DNA of 64,000 nucleotides, taken from assembly GCF_007993935.1 (NCBI RefSeq), contig NZ_VITY01000006.1:62001-126000 (forward strand). Direction: 5' to 3'. A program made the translations under genes and the position numbers. This document shows positions 8,128-16,439 of this stretch, one piece after another. How positions within the stretch are numbered: the first letter of the stretch is position 1; the number at the start of each line of letters is the position of its first letter. Origin of the DNA: Bradyrhizobium macuxiense. GTDB taxonomy: Bacteria > Pseudomonadota > Alphaproteobacteria > Rhizobiales > Xanthobacteraceae. The notes below the pieces were generated by a model. That model was not told where the DNA came from. It did no database searches and worked only from the letters and a program-made list of their open reading frames with translations.

Positions 8128-9765
8128 TTAGCCGAACTGGTTCATCGTGTTGTGGGCGCCGCCCGCCTTGAGGGCAGCCTCACCGGCGAAGTATTCCTTG
8201 TGGTCGTCGCCGATGTCGGAGCCCGCCATGTTCTGATGCTTGGCGCAGGCGATGCCCTGACGGATCTCCGCGCGCTGCACGTTCTTGACGTAGCCCAGCA
8301 TGCCCTGCTCGCCGAAATACTCCTTCGCGAGATTGTCGGTCGACAGCGCCGCCGTGTGATAGGTCGGCAACGTGATCAGATGGTGGAAGATGCCGGCCCG
8401 CTTGGCCGAATCCGCCTGGAAGGTACGGATGCGCTCGTCGGCTTCGATCGCCAGCGGCGTCTCGTCGTATTCCGGCTTCATCAGCTCGGCACGGTTGTAC
8501 TTGCTGACATCCTGGCCGGCTTCCTTCATCGCATCGTAGACCTGCCAACGGAAGTTGATCGTCCAGTTGAACGACGGCGAGTTGTTGTAGGCGAGCTTCG
8601 CGTTCGGAATGACCTTGCGGATGCGGTCGACCATCGAGGCGATCTGCTCGATATGCGGCTTCTCGGTCTCGATCCAGAGCAGGTCGGCGCCGTTCTGCAG
8701 CGAGGTGATGCAGTCGAGCACGCAGCGATCCGCACCGGTGCCGGGACGGAACTGGTAGAGGTTGCTGGGCAGCCGCTTCGGACGCATCATCTTGCCGTTC
8801 TGGTTGATGATGACGTCGCCATTGCGCGCGTTCGCAGCCGTCACTTCCTCGCAATCGAGGAAGCTGTTGTACTGGTCGCCGAGGTCGCCGGGCTTGTGGC
8901 TGACGGCGATCTGCTGGGTCAGGCCGGCGCCGAGCGAGTCGGTACGGGTCACGATGATGCCGTCCTCGACGCCGAGCTCGAGGAACGCATGGCGGCAGGC
9001 GCGGATCTTCGCGATGAACACCTCATGCGGCACGGTCACCTTGCCGTCCTGGTGGCCGCACTGCTTCTCGTCGGAAACCTGATTCTCGATCTGCAGGGCG
9101 CAGGCACCCGCCTCGATCATCTTCTTGGCGAGCAGATAGGTCGCTTCCGCGTTGCCGAAGCCGGCGTCGATGTCGGCGATGACAGGCACGACGTGGGTCT
9201 GGAAGTTGTCGATCTTCTCGATCAGCGCCTTTTCCTTGGCCTTGTCGCCTTCCTTGCGCGCCGCATCGAGCGCGCGGAAGATGTCGTTGAGCTCGCGAGA
9301 ATCCGCCTGACGCAGGAAGGTGTAGAGCTCCTCGATCAGCGCCGGCACCGAGGTCTTCTCGTGCATCGACTGATCAGGCAGCGGTCCGAATTCGGAGCGC
9401 AGCGCGGCGATCATCCAGCCGGAGAGGTAGAGGTAACGGCGGTCGGTGTTGCCGAAGTGCTTCTTGACCGAGATCAGCTTCTGCTGGGCGATGAAGCCGT
9501 GCCAGCAGCCGAGCGACTGGGTGTACTTGGTGCTGTCGGCGTCATAGGCGGCCATGTCGGCGCGCATCAGCGCAGCCGTGTAGCGGGCGACATCCAGACC
9601 AGTCTTGAAGCGGTTCTGCAGGCGCATGCGCGCCACGGCTTCGGCGGTGACGCCGTTCCAGGTGTCCTTGGTCTTGAGGAGCGCTTCGGCCGCCTCAATC
9701 TCGCTCTGATACGAAGCCGGTCCCTGGATGGCCCGGTCGCTGATCCCGCGCGGTTGGAAGTTCAT
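8128..9765 (-). CDS. aceA: Isocitrate lyase
   Basis: A 545-residue enzyme of the glyoxylate shunt that cleaves isocitrate to succinate and glyoxylate, allowing growth on acetate or fatty acids. The catalytic cysteine is Cys236 in KQCGH (234-238); many isocitrate lyases have KKCGH, and the KQ form belongs to the longer class. The metal-binding stretch ADIDAGFG (197-204), SLGCWHG near 84-90 and SPSFNW in the second half are intact, so it should be active. It is divergent from the XRE regulator gene at 9900, across a 134-bp AT-rich gap with inverted repeats. Confidence 0.96.
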   Translation of the reverse strand: MNFQPRGISDRAIQGPASYQSEIEAAEALLKTKDTWNGVTAEAVARMRLQNRFKTGLDVARYTAALMRADMAAYDADSTKYTQSLGCWHGFIAQQKLISVKKHFGNTDRRYLYLSGWMIAALRSEFGPLPDQSMHEKTSVPALIEELYTFLRQADSRELNDIFRALDAARKEGDKAKEKALIEKIDNFQTHVVPVIADIDAGFGNAEATYLLAKKMIEAGACALQIENQVSDEKQCGHQDGKVTVPHEVFIAKIRACRHAFLELGVEDGIIVTRTDSLGAGLTQQIAVSHKPGDLGDQYNSFLDCEEVTAANARNGDVIINQNGKMMRPKRLPSNLYQFRPGTGADRCVLDCITSLQNGADLLWIETEKPHIEQIASMVDRIRKVIPNAKLAYNNSPSFNWTINFRWQVYDAMKEAGQDVSKYNRAELMKPEYDETPLAIEADERIRTFQADSAKRAGIFHHLITLPTYHTAALSTDNLAKEYFGEQGMLGYVKNVQRAEIRQGIACAKHQNMAGSDIGDDHKEYFAGEAALKAGGAHNTMNQFG

Positions 9766-9857
9766 GTCCGTGATCCCTTCGGTGACGAAATAACTGCACC
9801 GTTTGTGACGCTTGGCGGCGTTGGGAGCTAGACCTGGCGCGGAAAGCTTGTCATAAC

Positions 9858-9894
9858 TTACAAGAAACCGTTGTATTGTTGTAATAACCTTACA
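9858..9894. promoter_or_regulatory. Candidate operator between aceA and its regulator
   Basis: TTACAA (9858-9863) and TTGTAA (9879-9884) form an inverted repeat spaced by 15 bases, and CTTACA recurs at 9889-9894. The stretch is much more AT-rich than its surroundings and lies just before the regulator start at 9900. Binding by the XRE protein is inferred from position only. Confidence 0.4.
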
Positions 9895-9899
9895 TTGGC

Positions 9900-11348
9900 A
9901 TGGATGAGGCTATGGTAACCTCAAGCGCCCGTTCCGTTTTCATGGGCCCGCGACTGCGGCGGCTGCGGCGCGACCTCGGGCTGACCCAGGCGGACATGGC
10001 CGCCGATCTCGAAATCTCGGCCCCCTATGTCGCGCTGCTGGAACGGAACCAGCGGCCGGTGACGGCGGATATGCTGCTTCGGCTGGCCCGCACCTACAAG
10101 ATCGATCTGGCCGATCTCGCCGGCGACGGCGGCGCCGATCACACCGCGCGCATGCAGTCGGTTCTGAAGGAACCGATGTTTGCCGACATCGACATCCCGA
10201 CGCTCGAGGTCAGCGACCTCGCGGTCAGCTATCCCGGCATGACCGAGGCGTTCCTTCGCCTCTACACCGCCTATCGCGAAGAGCAACTGGCGCTCGCGGA
10301 GCGGCGCGCGCCGGACCTTGCGGGTGCCGCCTTGCTACCGGGTGAGAACTTCGACGCCAACGATCCCGTCGCGGAAGTCCGGCGATTCCTCGCCGCGCGC
10401 CGCAACAATTTCGCCAACCTCGACGATGCCGCCGAGCGTCTCGTCCATGAACCGGCCGGACCGGCGGGATTCATCGAGCGGCTTCGCGAACGTCACAAGC
10501 TCCAGGTCCGTTATCTGCCGCCGAACGTCATGCTCGGCTCGGTCAGGCGACTGGATATGCATCGCAGACAACTGCTGCTCGAGGACTCGCTCGATACCGC
10601 AGGTCTCAATTTCCAGCTCGCCAAGCAACTCGCCTATCTGGAACTCGAAGGCGAGATCAGCGCGGCGGTGGAAGACGGCAAGTTCAGCAGCAAGAGCGCC
10701 GAGCTGCTGGCCCGCCGCGCGCTCGCAGCCTATGCCGCGGCCGCGCTCATCATGCCGTACTCCGTGTTCGCGAAGGCGGTCGAGACGCGTCGTTACGATC
10801 TCGAGGCGCTGGCCCGTCAATTCGGCACCAGCTTCGAGCAGACCGCGCATCGCGTCACGACGCTGCAGCGGCCGGGCCTCGAGAAGGTGCCGTTCTTCCT
10901 GATCCGGGTCGATCCGGCCGGCAACATTTCCAAGCTGCTCGACGGTGCCGGCTTCCCGTTCGCAAAGCACGGCGGCGCCTGCCCGCTGTGGTCGGTCCAC
11001 GACATCTTCAAGACGCCGCGCCAGATCGTCACGCAATGGCTGGAATTGCCCGACGGACAGCGGTTTTTCTCGATCGCCCGCACGGTGACCGCCGGCGGCG
11101 GCGCGTTCGGCGCCATCCGCGTCGAGCGGGCGATCGCGATCGGCTGCGCTGCCGAGCACGCGGGCCAGCTGATCTACACGCGCGATGGACAGGGGCCGAA
11201 CGCCGATGAGCCGACCCCGATCGGCGTCGCTTGCCGGGTCTGTCATCGTCCGCGATGCGCGGCGCGATCGGCTCCTCCAATCGGGCGCGAGATTCTTCCC
11301 GACGATTTCAGAACCTCGAGCGTGCCGTTCGGCTTCTCGGCCGATTGA
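9900..11348 (+). CDS. XRE/IrrE-like transcriptional regulator of the ScfR/RamB type
   Basis: A 482-residue regulator with an N-terminal XRE helix-turn-helix (about 17-72; LRRLRRDLGLTQADMAADLE, PYVALLERNQRPVTADML), a central IrrE/DUF955-like region, and a C-terminal DUF2083-like region ending in a cysteine cluster (CRVCHRPRC). This architecture is that of short-chain fatty acyl regulators such as RamB and ScfR, which control acetate and propionate metabolism. Its divergence from isocitrate lyase strongly suggests it controls aceA. It ends 9 bp from the convergent serA gene. Confidence 0.88.
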   Translation: MDEAMVTSSARSVFMGPRLRRLRRDLGLTQADMAADLEISAPYVALLERNQRPVTADMLLRLARTYKIDLADLAGDGGADHTARMQSVLKEPMFADIDIPTLEVSDLAVSYPGMTEAFLRLYTAYREEQLALAERRAPDLAGAALLPGENFDANDPVAEVRRFLAARRNNFANLDDAAERLVHEPAGPAGFIERLRERHKLQVRYLPPNVMLGSVRRLDMHRRQLLLEDSLDTAGLNFQLAKQLAYLELEGEISAAVEDGKFSSKSAELLARRALAAYAAAALIMPYSVFAKAVETRRYDLEALARQFGTSFEQTAHRVTTLQRPGLEKVPFFLIRVDPAGNISKLLDGAGFPFAKHGGACPLWSVHDIFKTPRQIVTQWLELPDGQRFFSIARTVTAGGGAFGAIRVERAIAIGCAAEHAGQLIYTRDGQGPNADEPTPIGVACRVCHRPRCAARSAPPIGREILPDDFRTSSVPFGFSAD

Positions 11349-11357
11349 CGCAGTCGA

Positions 11358-12608
11358 TCACCCCTGCGGCCGGTTCTGGTCGTACAGCACCCGCGCACGG
11401 ATGGTGCCGTCGATGTCTTTCAGGTCGGCCAGGAGCGCCTCGCCCTCGCCGCCGACAACGTCGGTCTCGAGCACGACATAGCCGACTTCCGGATCGGTCT
11501 GCAGATACTGCGCCAGGATGTTGATGCCGTGCCGGGAGAGTGCGTCGTTGACCTGGCGCATGACGCCGGGAACGTTGCGGTGAACATGGATGAACCGGGT
11601 GCCGGTCGGTCGCGCAGGCAATTGCACCTGCGGGAAATTGACCGCGCCGAAGGTCGACCCGACGTCGGAATAATCGATCAGCTTGCGTGCGACCTCACCG
11701 CCGATGCGATCCTGCGCTTCCTCGGTCGAACCGCCGACATGCGGCGTCAGGATGACATTGGGGAGCCCCTGCAGCGGCGAGACGAAGCGCGCTTCGTTCG
11801 AGACCGGTTCGACCGGAAACACGTCGACCGCGGCACCGGCCAGGCGGTTCTCACGCAATGCGCTCGCCAGCGCGTCGAGATCGACCACCGTGCCGCGCGA
11901 GTTGTTGATCAGATACGCCTCGGGCTTCATCAGCCGAAGCTGGGCCACGCCAATCATGTTGGCGGTAGCGGGCGTCTCCGGCACGTGCAGCGATACGACG
12001 TCGCTGGCCGCGAGCAGCTCGTCGAGCGTATCGACCGGCTCGGTATTGCCGTGACGCAGCTTGTCGGTGTGATCAAAATAGATCACGCGCATGCCCATCG
12101 CTTCCGCGAGGTTCGACAGCTGGGAGCCGATGTTGCCGTAGCCGACGATGCCGAGCGTCTTGCCGCGCACCTCGCGGCTGCCTTCGGCGGACTTGTCCCA
12201 GCCGCCGCCGTGTGCGGAGACCGAGCGCGGAAAGATCCGGCGGAACAGCATGACGATCTCGGCAATGGTCAGCTCGGCCACGCTGCGGGTGTTGGAGTAT
12301 GGCGCATTGAATACCGGGATTCCGAGCTTTCGCGCGGCGTCGAGATCCACCTGATTGGTGCCGACCGAAAAGCAGCCGACGACGAGCAACCGGTCGGCAG
12401 CCTCCAGGATTTCCGCGGTCAACTGGGTCCGCGACCGAATTCCCAGCATATGGATGCCCGACAGCGCCTGCCTGAGGTCTTTCGGTCCGAGCGCCTTGGG
12501 CAGACGTTGCAGCTCGGTATAGCCGTTCGCCTCGAACATCCGGACCGCGGAATCGTTCACGCCCTCCAGCAGCAGCACGCGTATTTTTGTCTTGGGAAGC
12601 GACAACAT
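11358..12608 (-). CDS. serA: D-3-phosphoglycerate dehydrogenase
   Basis: A 416-residue enzyme close in layout to E. coli SerA (410 residues): 3-phosphoglycerate is oxidised to 3-phosphohydroxypyruvate, the first step of serine synthesis. It has the substrate-domain phrase GIRSRTQL, CFSVGTNQVDLDAA, the NAD site GIVGYGNIGSQL, NNSRGTVVDLDAL, the catalytic histidine in TPHVGGSTEEAQ, and a C-terminal ACT domain (HRNVPGVMRQVNDAL) that in E. coli binds serine as feedback inhibitor. The frame could start at 12647, but 12608 (MLSLPKTKIRVLLLEG) aligns with E. coli SerA. It does not belong to the longer ASB-domain class. Confidence 0.93.
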   Translation of the reverse strand: MLSLPKTKIRVLLLEGVNDSAVRMFEANGYTELQRLPKALGPKDLRQALSGIHMLGIRSRTQLTAEILEAADRLLVVGCFSVGTNQVDLDAARKLGIPVFNAPYSNTRSVAELTIAEIVMLFRRIFPRSVSAHGGGWDKSAEGSREVRGKTLGIVGYGNIGSQLSNLAEAMGMRVIYFDHTDKLRHGNTEPVDTLDELLAASDVVSLHVPETPATANMIGVAQLRLMKPEAYLINNSRGTVVDLDALASALRENRLAGAAVDVFPVEPVSNEARFVSPLQGLPNVILTPHVGGSTEEAQDRIGGEVARKLIDYSDVGSTFGAVNFPQVQLPARPTGTRFIHVHRNVPGVMRQVNDALSRHGINILAQYLQTDPEVGYVVLETDVVGGEGEALLADLKDIDGTIRARVLYDQNRPQG

Positions 12609-12889
12609 CATCAAGATCCAGGCTCGTAGGTTCGGCAGGTCATACACGAACGCAGTTTCGACGGATCAGGTGATAACATAGAAAGCAATCGCGTCAGAAG
12701 CGGCCGTCAGCGGCCTGCCCCGCGATTTCCGGTCAAGCCCCCCTCGATCCGCGCATCCAGCCCCAGGGCGGGAACCGATTCAGCCAAATATCTTGCTCGA
12801 TTCTCGGGCAGAGGCTCCATTCTGCCCCGGGCGGTCGAACGCCTGCTCCAGCTCACCGGCCAGAGCAGGCGCGGCTGCATCTCAAACGC

Positions 12890-13249
12890 TTACTGGCAGG
12901 GATAGCGCCGGCCGTCCTTGGCCTGGAACGTATTCGACGCCGGATCGTATGAGCGATAGCGCTGGGCGCAGGACGCCGCGTGCTGCTGGGCGGCCGCAGC
13001 TTCCTGCTGCGCAGCCGCGTTGGCGGCGCCAGCTGCGATGACGCCGCCGATGAGGCCGCCGACCAGTCCGCCGACAGCAGCGCCGCCATCGCAGTTCCCG
13101 TAGCGGCACCAGACCTTCTCGGTCACTGCCGGCGCTGCCGCCGCAACACCCGCACCGTGCTGCAGCGGAGCCGAGATAGCGGAGGCGGAAAACATCATAA
13201 CGCCGGTGGTGGCCGTCAAAACAACTTTCAGAAAGCGAGCCCTACGCAT
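12890..13249 (-). CDS. BA14K-like secreted protein
   Basis: A 119-residue protein with a signal peptide (FLKVVLTATTGVMMFSASAIS), a Gly/Ala-rich hydrophobic segment (GGLVGGLIGGVIAAGAANAA), an Ala/Gln-rich run, and a C-terminal CAQRYRSYDPASNTF block ending in GRRYPC. That C-terminus is the signature of the BA14K family, first described as a Brucella immunoreactive lectin-like antigen. The start at 13249 is chosen because AGGAG stands five bases upstream of that ATG; another ATG lies one codon earlier. The two cysteines at the end probably pair in the periplasm. Confidence 0.8.
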   Translation of the reverse strand: MRRARFLKVVLTATTGVMMFSASAISAPLQHGAGVAAAAPAVTEKVWCRYGNCDGGAAVGGLVGGLIGGVIAAGAANAAAQQEAAAAQQHAASCAQRYRSYDPASNTFQAKDGRRYPCQ

Positions 13250-13404
13250 CATATCTCCTGCTTCATTGCTGCGGGCGCAGGCCGGCACCTGCGTCCTGAT
13301 TCCCTCAACATGGATGGGCTCGTCTGGTCCCGGACCGGACGACACCCGGACACGCGCGGCCGGTTACAATTCGCGCGTCAGCCTGCTTCACGGATGGGCG
13401 GAGT

Positions 13405-13815
13405 TCATTGGCCGGCTGCGTTCACGACGCGGCAGAGGTTATCGCCGACACCCGGAGCCAGCTGTCCCGGAGGCAAGATGAAGGTCGCATCGACGCGGCT
13501 GCCCTTGCCGTCCTTGCGGACGACGACCTGCAACGTTTGTGGCCGGCCGGATCCGGTGGTCTCCTGCTGAACGGTCAGCGTGCCGAGCTTCTTGTCGACG
13601 TTCACACCAACGAAACCCTCCGCCAGGACGGCGCGGGACACCTTGTCGAGGGCAGTAGCGGGATTGACCGATGGGAAGATCATCCAGGTCTTGTGCGTCA
13701 TACCCGTGACCATGGGAACGCCGGTGCTCTGGACGTGATCTGCGCAACCATCGGCCAGCGCAGGTATGGACGAAAGAACCGTGAGCGCGAATACGCAAGT
13801 TATCCTTGTAAGCAT
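13405..13815 (-). CDS. Secreted hypothetical protein
   Basis: A 136-residue protein beginning with a clear signal peptide (TCVFALTVLSSIPALA, cleavage before DGCADHV). The mature part is short, mostly beta-prone, with two cysteines (CADH near the start and NLCRVV near the end) that could form a disulphide. The phrases HKTWMIFPSVNPATALDK and FVGVNVDKKLGTLTV suggest a small periplasmic fold, but I recognise no family. It is 155 bp upstream of the BA14K-like gene on the same strand. Confidence 0.65.
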   Translation of the reverse strand: MLTRITCVFALTVLSSIPALADGCADHVQSTGVPMVTGMTHKTWMIFPSVNPATALDKVSRAVLAEGFVGVNVDKKLGTLTVQQETTGSGRPQTLQVVVRKDGKGSRVDATFILPPGQLAPGVGDNLCRVVNAAGQ

Positions 13816-14236
13816 GCTTTCATAACCCGTTTGAGTAGGCCCGCAGCATTTAGGCCAAATGGGCTATGAGTCCATGGACGCCATCGCATTCTGGATGGAT
13901 GCATTCGGATTTCGGCTAGCGTGACCGGTTGCGTGCGGAGCCACGCTCGCTGGTATTCTGGAACGCCAGCACCGCGATAGGCGTGACCTCAGCGAGGACG
14001 CTCGAGGCGAGCGAATTGGATCAAATCTTACCTTTCGCTGCTCGATCTTCGCGATCCGGATATCCTGTTCGGAAATTGGATATCGAGCGAGAAGAAAAAG
14101 AGAACGCGACCTGATTTCCCCTAGGCTGTGTTAGGATGACCGTGCGGTTTGTGCGTGTGGCAGACGTCTCAAGGGATGGCTACCCCCCGGTCTGATCGAT
14201 CGGGTCACTTAGCGCACAGCAATTGGTTAGGATTTG
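13816..14236. other. Intergenic, no gene recognised
   Basis: A 421-bp divergent region between the secreted protein gene and the AraC regulator. Base composition is less GC-rich than the flanking genes. A 61-codon frame at 13929-14114 has no ribosome binding site and no recognisable content, so I leave it out. Promoters for both neighbours must lie here. Confidence 0.5.
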
Positions 14237-15235
14237 ATGGTCGAAGACATACTCGTTGCAGCTCCCACACGATCGGGCTCTTCGTTTGAAGAACTCCTTG
14301 AAATGCTCAGACCGCACGGGATCAGCGCCCACTCCCCCCTGCAGCCCGACCAATCGTTTCGTTGGCATGCGGATATTGCAATTGGCGCGGAGATTGACGT
14401 CGTACGGGCGGACCTCTCTGCGGGCTGGGATTGGCGCTACTCATACGAGGACTCTGCCGGAGAACTCGCAATAGGTCTGCTGAATGCCGGCAAGGCCGAG
14501 ACGCTCATTGCGGGAAAGAGCGTCGAGCGAACCCCGTCCGAGATCGCCATCGTCCCCCTCCCGACGATGCAGGCGCAGCGTGTCGAAGCGGTCGATGGAC
14601 GATACTCAAGCGTAACGCTTACCCTGCATACGGGCATCGTCTCGAAGGTGCTGTCCGCAACATTCGGGAGCGCAGCGCTCGAAGATCTCAATTTGATGCC
14701 CATCGTCGACTTGTCGACCGGGGCCGGGCAGACGCTGCTCCAGCTCGTTCGTACCAGCGCGACCGGTCTTTATGACGGCACCCTGGCGCGCTCTCCAAAA
14801 GCCAGCGCGCTGTTGTCCGAGGCCACGATACAGCTCATCCTTGAGAACGTCCCGCATCGGCTGAGCGACCGGTTGAACCGCCACCCGCTGGATGCGCCGC
14901 CGCGCTACATCAGGCGGGCTGTCGACTATATGCGGGCCAATCCCCATCTGCCGCTGACGATATCGGATATTGCCGCGACGGTCGGCGTCAGCAGCCGGCT
15001 GCTGCAATTGGGCTTCCGCAAAATTCACGGCACGACGCCGGTCGCCTATTTGCGACAAGTTCGGCTGGAGGCGATCCACCATGAACTATCGCGACCCGAA
15101 AACCTGCTTCCGGTCAGCGAAGTTGCGCTGAAGTGGGGCTTTACCCATATGGGCCGGTTTGCCGCGGTGTACCGCTCGGCATTCGGCCTGTATCCGTCCG
15201 ATACCGTCCGGCGAGCCCGGGGGTTCTGCGGCTAA
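14237..15235 (+). CDS. AraC-family transcriptional regulator
   Basis: A 332-residue regulator. The N-terminal ~200 residues look like the AraC-binding-like (cupin-related) sensor found in the AraC/ToxR-type group. The C-terminal ~100 residues carry the two AraC helix-turn-helix motifs: LTISDIAATVGVSSRLLQLGFR with the following HGTTPVAYLRQVRLEAIH, and VSEVALKWGFTHMGRFAAVYR with FGLYPSDTVRR. The ATG at 14237 is preferred to the TTG one codon before. It converges on the sugar operon that ends at 15264, and nothing ties it to that operon specifically. Confidence 0.88.
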   Translation: MVEDILVAAPTRSGSSFEELLEMLRPHGISAHSPLQPDQSFRWHADIAIGAEIDVVRADLSAGWDWRYSYEDSAGELAIGLLNAGKAETLIAGKSVERTPSEIAIVPLPTMQAQRVEAVDGRYSSVTLTLHTGIVSKVLSATFGSAALEDLNLMPIVDLSTGAGQTLLQLVRTSATGLYDGTLARSPKASALLSEATIQLILENVPHRLSDRLNRHPLDAPPRYIRRAVDYMRANPHLPLTISDIAATVGVSSRLLQLGFRKIHGTTPVAYLRQVRLEAIHHELSRPENLLPVSEVALKWGFTHMGRFAAVYRSAFGLYPSDTVRRARGFCG

Positions 15236-15263
15236 GCAGGCGGTTGTCGAGCACTCCGGAAGA

Positions 15264-16355
15264 TCAGCAAATCGCCATCCCTGACGCCTTGTCGAACAGA
15301 TGCGTGCGCTCGAGGTCGAGCGCGACGTCGATGAACTGATCCGGCTCGGCGGCGACACCGACCGGCATTTGCGCGGTGAACGCGAATGCGCCGACGGTTC
15401 CGATCACCAGCGTGTGCGGCCCGAGCGGCTCCACGTCCTTCACAAATATGCGGATGGAAGAACCTGCCGGCGCGCCTTCGCGCAACACATGATCGGGCCG
15501 CACCCCAAGGACCACGGGCTTGCCGACGCTGCCCGTGTAGGCCGCCTCACGCGACTTCGGCACGCGCAACGCCGTGCCCGACGGCTCGGTGAAGGTGAGC
15601 GCGCCGTCGCGGGCTGTGATCTCGCCATGGATGAAGTTCATGCTCGGTGCGCCCATAAAGCCCGCGACGAAGAGATTACTGGGCTTCTCGTAGATCGTGA
15701 TCGGATCGGCCGCCTGCTCGATCCGGCCCTTGTTCATCACCACGACGCGGTCGGCCATCGTCATGGCTTCGACCTGGTCGTGGGTCACATAAACGATCGT
15801 CTTGGCGAGGCGGCGGTGCAGCGCCTTGATCTCGGTCCGCATCTCGATGCGCAGCTTGGCGTCGAGATTGGACAATGGCTCGTCGAACAGGAACACATCC
15901 GGGCTGCGCACGATGGCGCGGCCGATCGCGACGCGCTGGCGCTGTCCGCCGGAAAGCTGCTTCGGCCGGCGCTGCAGATATTGCTCGAGGTCGAGCACGC
16001 GCGCCACGTCACCCACGGCCTTGTCGATGCTGGCGCGCTGCTCACCCCGCACCTTCATGCCGTAGCCGATGTTCTCGGCGACCGTCATGTGCGGATAGAG
16101 CGCGTAGTTCTGGAACACCATCGCGCAGTTGCGCAAGCCCGGGCGCAACTGCGTCACGTCGCGGTTGCCGATGCGGATGGTTCCGCTGGTGACGGCCTCC
16201 AGCCCCGCAACCATGCGCAACGTCGTGGTCTTGCCGCAGCCGGACGGGCCGACCAGCACGACAAACTCCTCGTCGGCCACCTTGAGGTCGAGCCCTTCAA
16301 TGATCTTGTAGGGCCCGTATGCCTTGCTGACGTTCTCGATCTTGACGTGCGCCAT
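15264..16355 (-). CDS. Carbohydrate ABC transporter ATP-binding protein (MalK/UgpC type)
   Basis: A 363-residue ATPase that powers the MalF/MalG-type permease encoded upstream. It shows the Walker A GPSGCGKTTTLRM (about 37-49), the Q-loop FQNYALYPHMTV, the signature LSGGQRQRVAIGRA, Walker B VFLFDEPLSNLD and the H-loop VTHDQVEAM. The C-terminal ~120 residues form the TOBE/MalK regulatory domain (LGVRPDHVL). It is the last gene of the long minus-strand operon that begins with deoC. The ATPase is of the class that can be shared among several sugar importers. Confidence 0.93.
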   Translation of the reverse strand: MAHVKIENVSKAYGPYKIIEGLDLKVADEEFVVLVGPSGCGKTTTLRMVAGLEAVTSGTIRIGNRDVTQLRPGLRNCAMVFQNYALYPHMTVAENIGYGMKVRGEQRASIDKAVGDVARVLDLEQYLQRRPKQLSGGQRQRVAIGRAIVRSPDVFLFDEPLSNLDAKLRIEMRTEIKALHRRLAKTIVYVTHDQVEAMTMADRVVVMNKGRIEQAADPITIYEKPSNLFVAGFMGAPSMNFIHGEITARDGALTFTEPSGTALRVPKSREAAYTGSVGKPVVLGVRPDHVLREGAPAGSSIRIFVKDVEPLGPHTLVIGTVGAFAFTAQMPVGVAAEPDQFIDVALDLERTHLFDKASGMAIC

Positions 16356-16439
16356 GGAATCCTTTTCCGTCCCTTCGTCGACGGCTAGTCAAAATCCCGG
16401 ATGACACGCGCGCATCATCCGGGATGTCTCGGTTGAGAG

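Noticed and set aside
7879..9831. Plus-strand open frame of 650 codons over aceA
   Set aside because: Antisense to isocitrate lyase, with low-complexity Val/Leu/Asp/Arg content and no domain.
13929..14114. 61-codon frame in the gap before the AraC gene
   Set aside because: No ribosome binding site and no recognisable sequence character.
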